Shown here: positions 22,016-22,985 of the stretch, piece by piece
Layout: each line of letters begins with the position of its first letter
Position numbering within the stretch: position 1 is the stretch's first letter
Origin: a virus
Length of the DNA stretch: 22,985 nt
Virus record (IMG/VR): IMGVR_UViG_3300038629_000315
Location: 1-22,985 of that record
Strand: one strand, 5' to 3'
The notes under the pieces: model-generated
Seen by the model: only the letters and a program-made list of their open reading frames with translations
Told to the model about the DNA's origin: nothing
Database searches by the model: none
Made by a program: the position numbers and the translations under genes

Positions 22016-22108
22016 TCACCAGTAGCCGTACACGATGCCCCACACCAGGATGGCGAAGCCCACGAGGACGATGGCGAGCGGCCAGTTGATAATGCTGCGC
22101 TTGCTCAT
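22016..22108 (-). CDS. 30-residue single-TM microprotein
   Basis: A small gene that shares an ATGA four-base overlap with the Acb2-like gene before it (ATG at 22106-22108 on the minus strand, stop 22016-22018). The product is 30 residues: a short basic head (MSKRSIINWP) and one hydrophobic helix (LAIVLVGFAILVWGIVYGYW). Too short for a family call. Support comes from the perfect overlap, the clean membrane-helix composition and placement in a tight operon; it is easily missed by length cutoffs. A membrane role is likely. It could be a regulator, an inhibitor or a superinfection protein, none of which can be told from sequence. Confidence 0.55.
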   Translation of the reverse strand: MSKRSIINWPLAIVLVGFAILVWGIVYGYW

Positions 22109-22395
22109 GCCTGGTGGCCCGTCTTGACGACCGTCTTGGTGTGGGTAATCACGCCCGGCGGCTCGATGGCGGTCGGTCGGGCGATGGCACGGTTCAGTGC
22201 CATGAAGCCCTGCTCGATGTGGGTCTGCCCGATGGCGAGCCACCGCGAGTCGTACCCGGTGGCATCCCGGAGCATTGCCACCGTAGCGAGCACCATCGCC
22301 TCGATCTCCTTGCAGCGGTTCATGTCGGCGAGCTCCTCGGCGTTGAGCTCGCGGTAGCCCTTCACGGGCGTGTAGGGGATTACATCTTCGCTCAT
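22105..22395 (-). CDS. acb2: Acb2-like anti-CBASS cyclic-oligonucleotide sponge
   Basis: A 96-residue protein with ATG at 22395 and a strong Shine-Dalgarno (AGGAGA, minus strand, 22408-22403, seven-base spacer). It matches the small helical Acb2 family: GYRELNAEELADMNRCKE at 13-30, then a second helix with RWLAIGQTHIEQGFMALNRA (51-70) and IARPT (71-75). The Y14-K29 spacing equals that of Tyr11 and Lys26, which I recall as ligand-contacting residues in phage PaMx33 Acb2. Acb2 proteins form hexamers that sequester cyclic di- and trinucleotides and so block CBASS immunity. Function here is inferred from the family; the substrate range is unknown. It overlaps both neighbours by four bases. Confidence 0.82.
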   Translation of the reverse strand: MSEDVIPYTPVKGYRELNAEELADMNRCKEIEAMVLATVAMLRDATGYDSRWLAIGQTHIEQGFMALNRAIARPTAIEPPGVITHTKTVVKTGHQA

Positions 22396-22637
22396 GGGTT
22401 TCTCTCCTGGTCATACAGTTGATAAGCCTCGCAGGCATCGCGCAGGCGCGCCTCGTGGGAGAAGCCACCGCCGGCAGCGAACCACACCAGGGCCTCGCGG
22501 ATGATGTGATCCCCGGCGCGGCGGTGGCTGATCCCCTGGTTACGGGCTGCGTGCCGGCAGGTGGTAGAGCAAAACTTCTGCCAGGCGCGGGCCGGCTCAA
22601 AGGGCCCACGGCAGTTAAGGTTCCCGCACGTTGCCAT
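22392..22637 (-). CDS. Small zinc-finger-like protein
   Basis: Start chosen at ATG 22637: a GGGAGGGG sequence lies just upstream on the minus strand and the Cys motif starts right after it, while a longer frame to 22718 has no such site. The product is 81 residues. C4 and C9 (C-x4-C), then C23 and C27 in WQKFCSTTCRH form a plausible zinc ribbon of the kind seen in small phage and prokaryotic FCSxxCR proteins, then a helical tail (HIIREALVWFAAGGGFSHEARLRDAC, from ~44 on). It overlaps the Acb2-like start by four bases. Role unknown; nucleic-acid or protein binding is plausible. Confidence 0.72.
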   Translation of the reverse strand: MATCGNLNCRGPFEPARAWQKFCSTTCRHAARNQGISHRRAGDHIIREALVWFAAGGGFSHEARLRDACEAYQLYDQERNP

Positions 22638-22809
22638 GTATGCCCCCTCCCGGATTAAATGCGTTGCGCGCATCTGAGGAGCCCTGGGCCCCCTCCTGAC
22701 GGCATCGTACCAGGCCATAGTGGACCGCTATCGCCTCCAGGTGCCGCCCCATCTGACAGAGCTCCTCCGCCCGCATACACCGGCAGAAGTGGTGCTCGCA
22801 GGGCGTCAC
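22615..22809 (-). CDS. Small His/Cys-rich protein of unknown function
   Basis: A 64-residue protein with GTG start at 22809, in a GTGA overlap with the partial gene before it. The N-terminus is a Cys/His cluster (CEHHFCRCMRAEEL, C4, H6, H7, C9, C11), then LCQMGRHLEAIAVHYGLVRCR (split), and a Gly/Asn-rich tail. The pattern HFCRCxRAxEL...MGRxxEAIxVHxxxVxCR resembles small phage proteins that I recall but cannot name. It overlaps the zinc-finger gene by 23 bases. Metal binding is likely. Function unknown. Confidence 0.6.
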   Translation of the reverse strand: MTPCEHHFCRCMRAEELCQMGRHLEAIAVHYGLVRCRQEGAQGSSDARNAFNPGGGIHGNVREP

Positions 22810-22985
22810 TCGGTCGCCTCCGGGCCGAGCTCCTTGAACCGTATCTTGTAGGCGCCCATGAGCGAGACCTTCTGCTTGGCGTTGCGGATCTCGTTGATGG
22901 CATCAAACACGACGATGAGCTCGTCGATGTTCTTGGCCGACTCGATGGCGACCAGCAGCTTGGCCTCGTCTACCTGGCCGACAGG
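22806..22985 (-). CDS. C-terminal end of an unknown protein (5' end outside window)
   Basis: The last 59 codons of a minus-strand gene, open to the right window edge, ending at TGA 22806-22808, which overlaps the GTG of the next gene. Too little is visible for a start. The fragment is helical and charged: AKLLVAIESAKNIDELIVVF, then DAINEIRNAKQKVSLMG and KIRFKELGPEATE (read in pieces). No family recognised. It is the first visible member of the minus-strand operon, whose promoter lies beyond the window. Confidence 0.65.
   Translation of the reverse strand, partial: PVGQVDEAKLLVAIESAKNIDELIVVFDAINEIRNAKQKVSLMGAYKIRFKELGPEATE

Noticed and set aside
22016-22609. 197-codon minus-strand frame
   Set aside because: Most of it overlaps the Acb2-like and zinc-finger genes in another frame; only its last 30 codons, with their own ATGA start, look genuine.

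Overview
The window is a GC-rich (roughly two thirds G+C by eye), almost gap-free piece of a tailed-phage genome (Caudoviricetes) with a P22-like, short-tailed (podovirus) morphogenesis module. The host cannot be named from the sequence. There is no integrase, tRNA, rRNA, insertion sequence or CRISPR array, and the terminase lies outside to the left.

Plus strand, 1-21558, late genes. The order closely mirrors P22 (1-8-5-4-10-...-7-20-16-9): C-terminus of the portal protein (3-602), an acidic scaffold-like protein (662-1702), a P22-coat-like major capsid protein (1729-2985), a strong terminator hairpin (3007-3034), a 52-residue Pro/Lys-rich protein, the gp4-like tail accessory factor (3225-3635), the gp10-like hub (3639-5195), an unknown 129-residue protein, a small GNAT acetyltransferase (5578-6042), a gp7-like DNA-transfer protein (6030-6755), an unknown probable ejection protein (6755-7792), then one 10.7-kb gene encoding a 3581-residue protein (7794-18539) in the position of gp16. 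A tail fibre/collar-type protein follows (18536-19528), then a Cys-cluster protein, a DUF5675-type protein, a 3-TM holin-like protein, a membrane-anchored coiled-coil protein and a secreted Cys-containing protein (19497-21558), which together look like a lysis or host-envelope cassette without a classical endolysin.

The giant protein is the standout. It looks like a 'polyvalent protein' as defined for phages and conjugative elements. An N-terminal ejection-type motif and hydrophobic helices are followed by a DdrB-like ParB domain, a helical region, an adenine-type DNA methyltransferase (NPPF), a RadC-like JAB domain (HNHPSG), a GNAT domain, a zincin metallopeptidase domain (HEVGH) and an LPD38-like C-terminal domain, separated by proline-rich linkers. 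Its place among the ejection genes suggests that it is packaged and delivered with the DNA.

Minus strand, 22985-21605. A compact operon of small genes converges on the late genes: an incomplete unknown gene, a His/Cys-rich 64-residue protein, an 81-residue zinc-finger protein, a 96-residue protein strongly resembling the anti-CBASS cyclic-nucleotide sponge Acb2, a 30-residue membrane microprotein and a CxxCxxCC (YkgJ-type) protein. It ends at a rho-independent terminator (21563-21597). The phage thus appears to carry two layers of probable host take-over or counter-defence: an injected polyvalent protein and an expressed Acb2-like sponge.

A sequence-wide oddity is extreme enrichment of the palindrome GAGCTC, about 90 copies by manual tally, in several reading frames and on both gene orientations.
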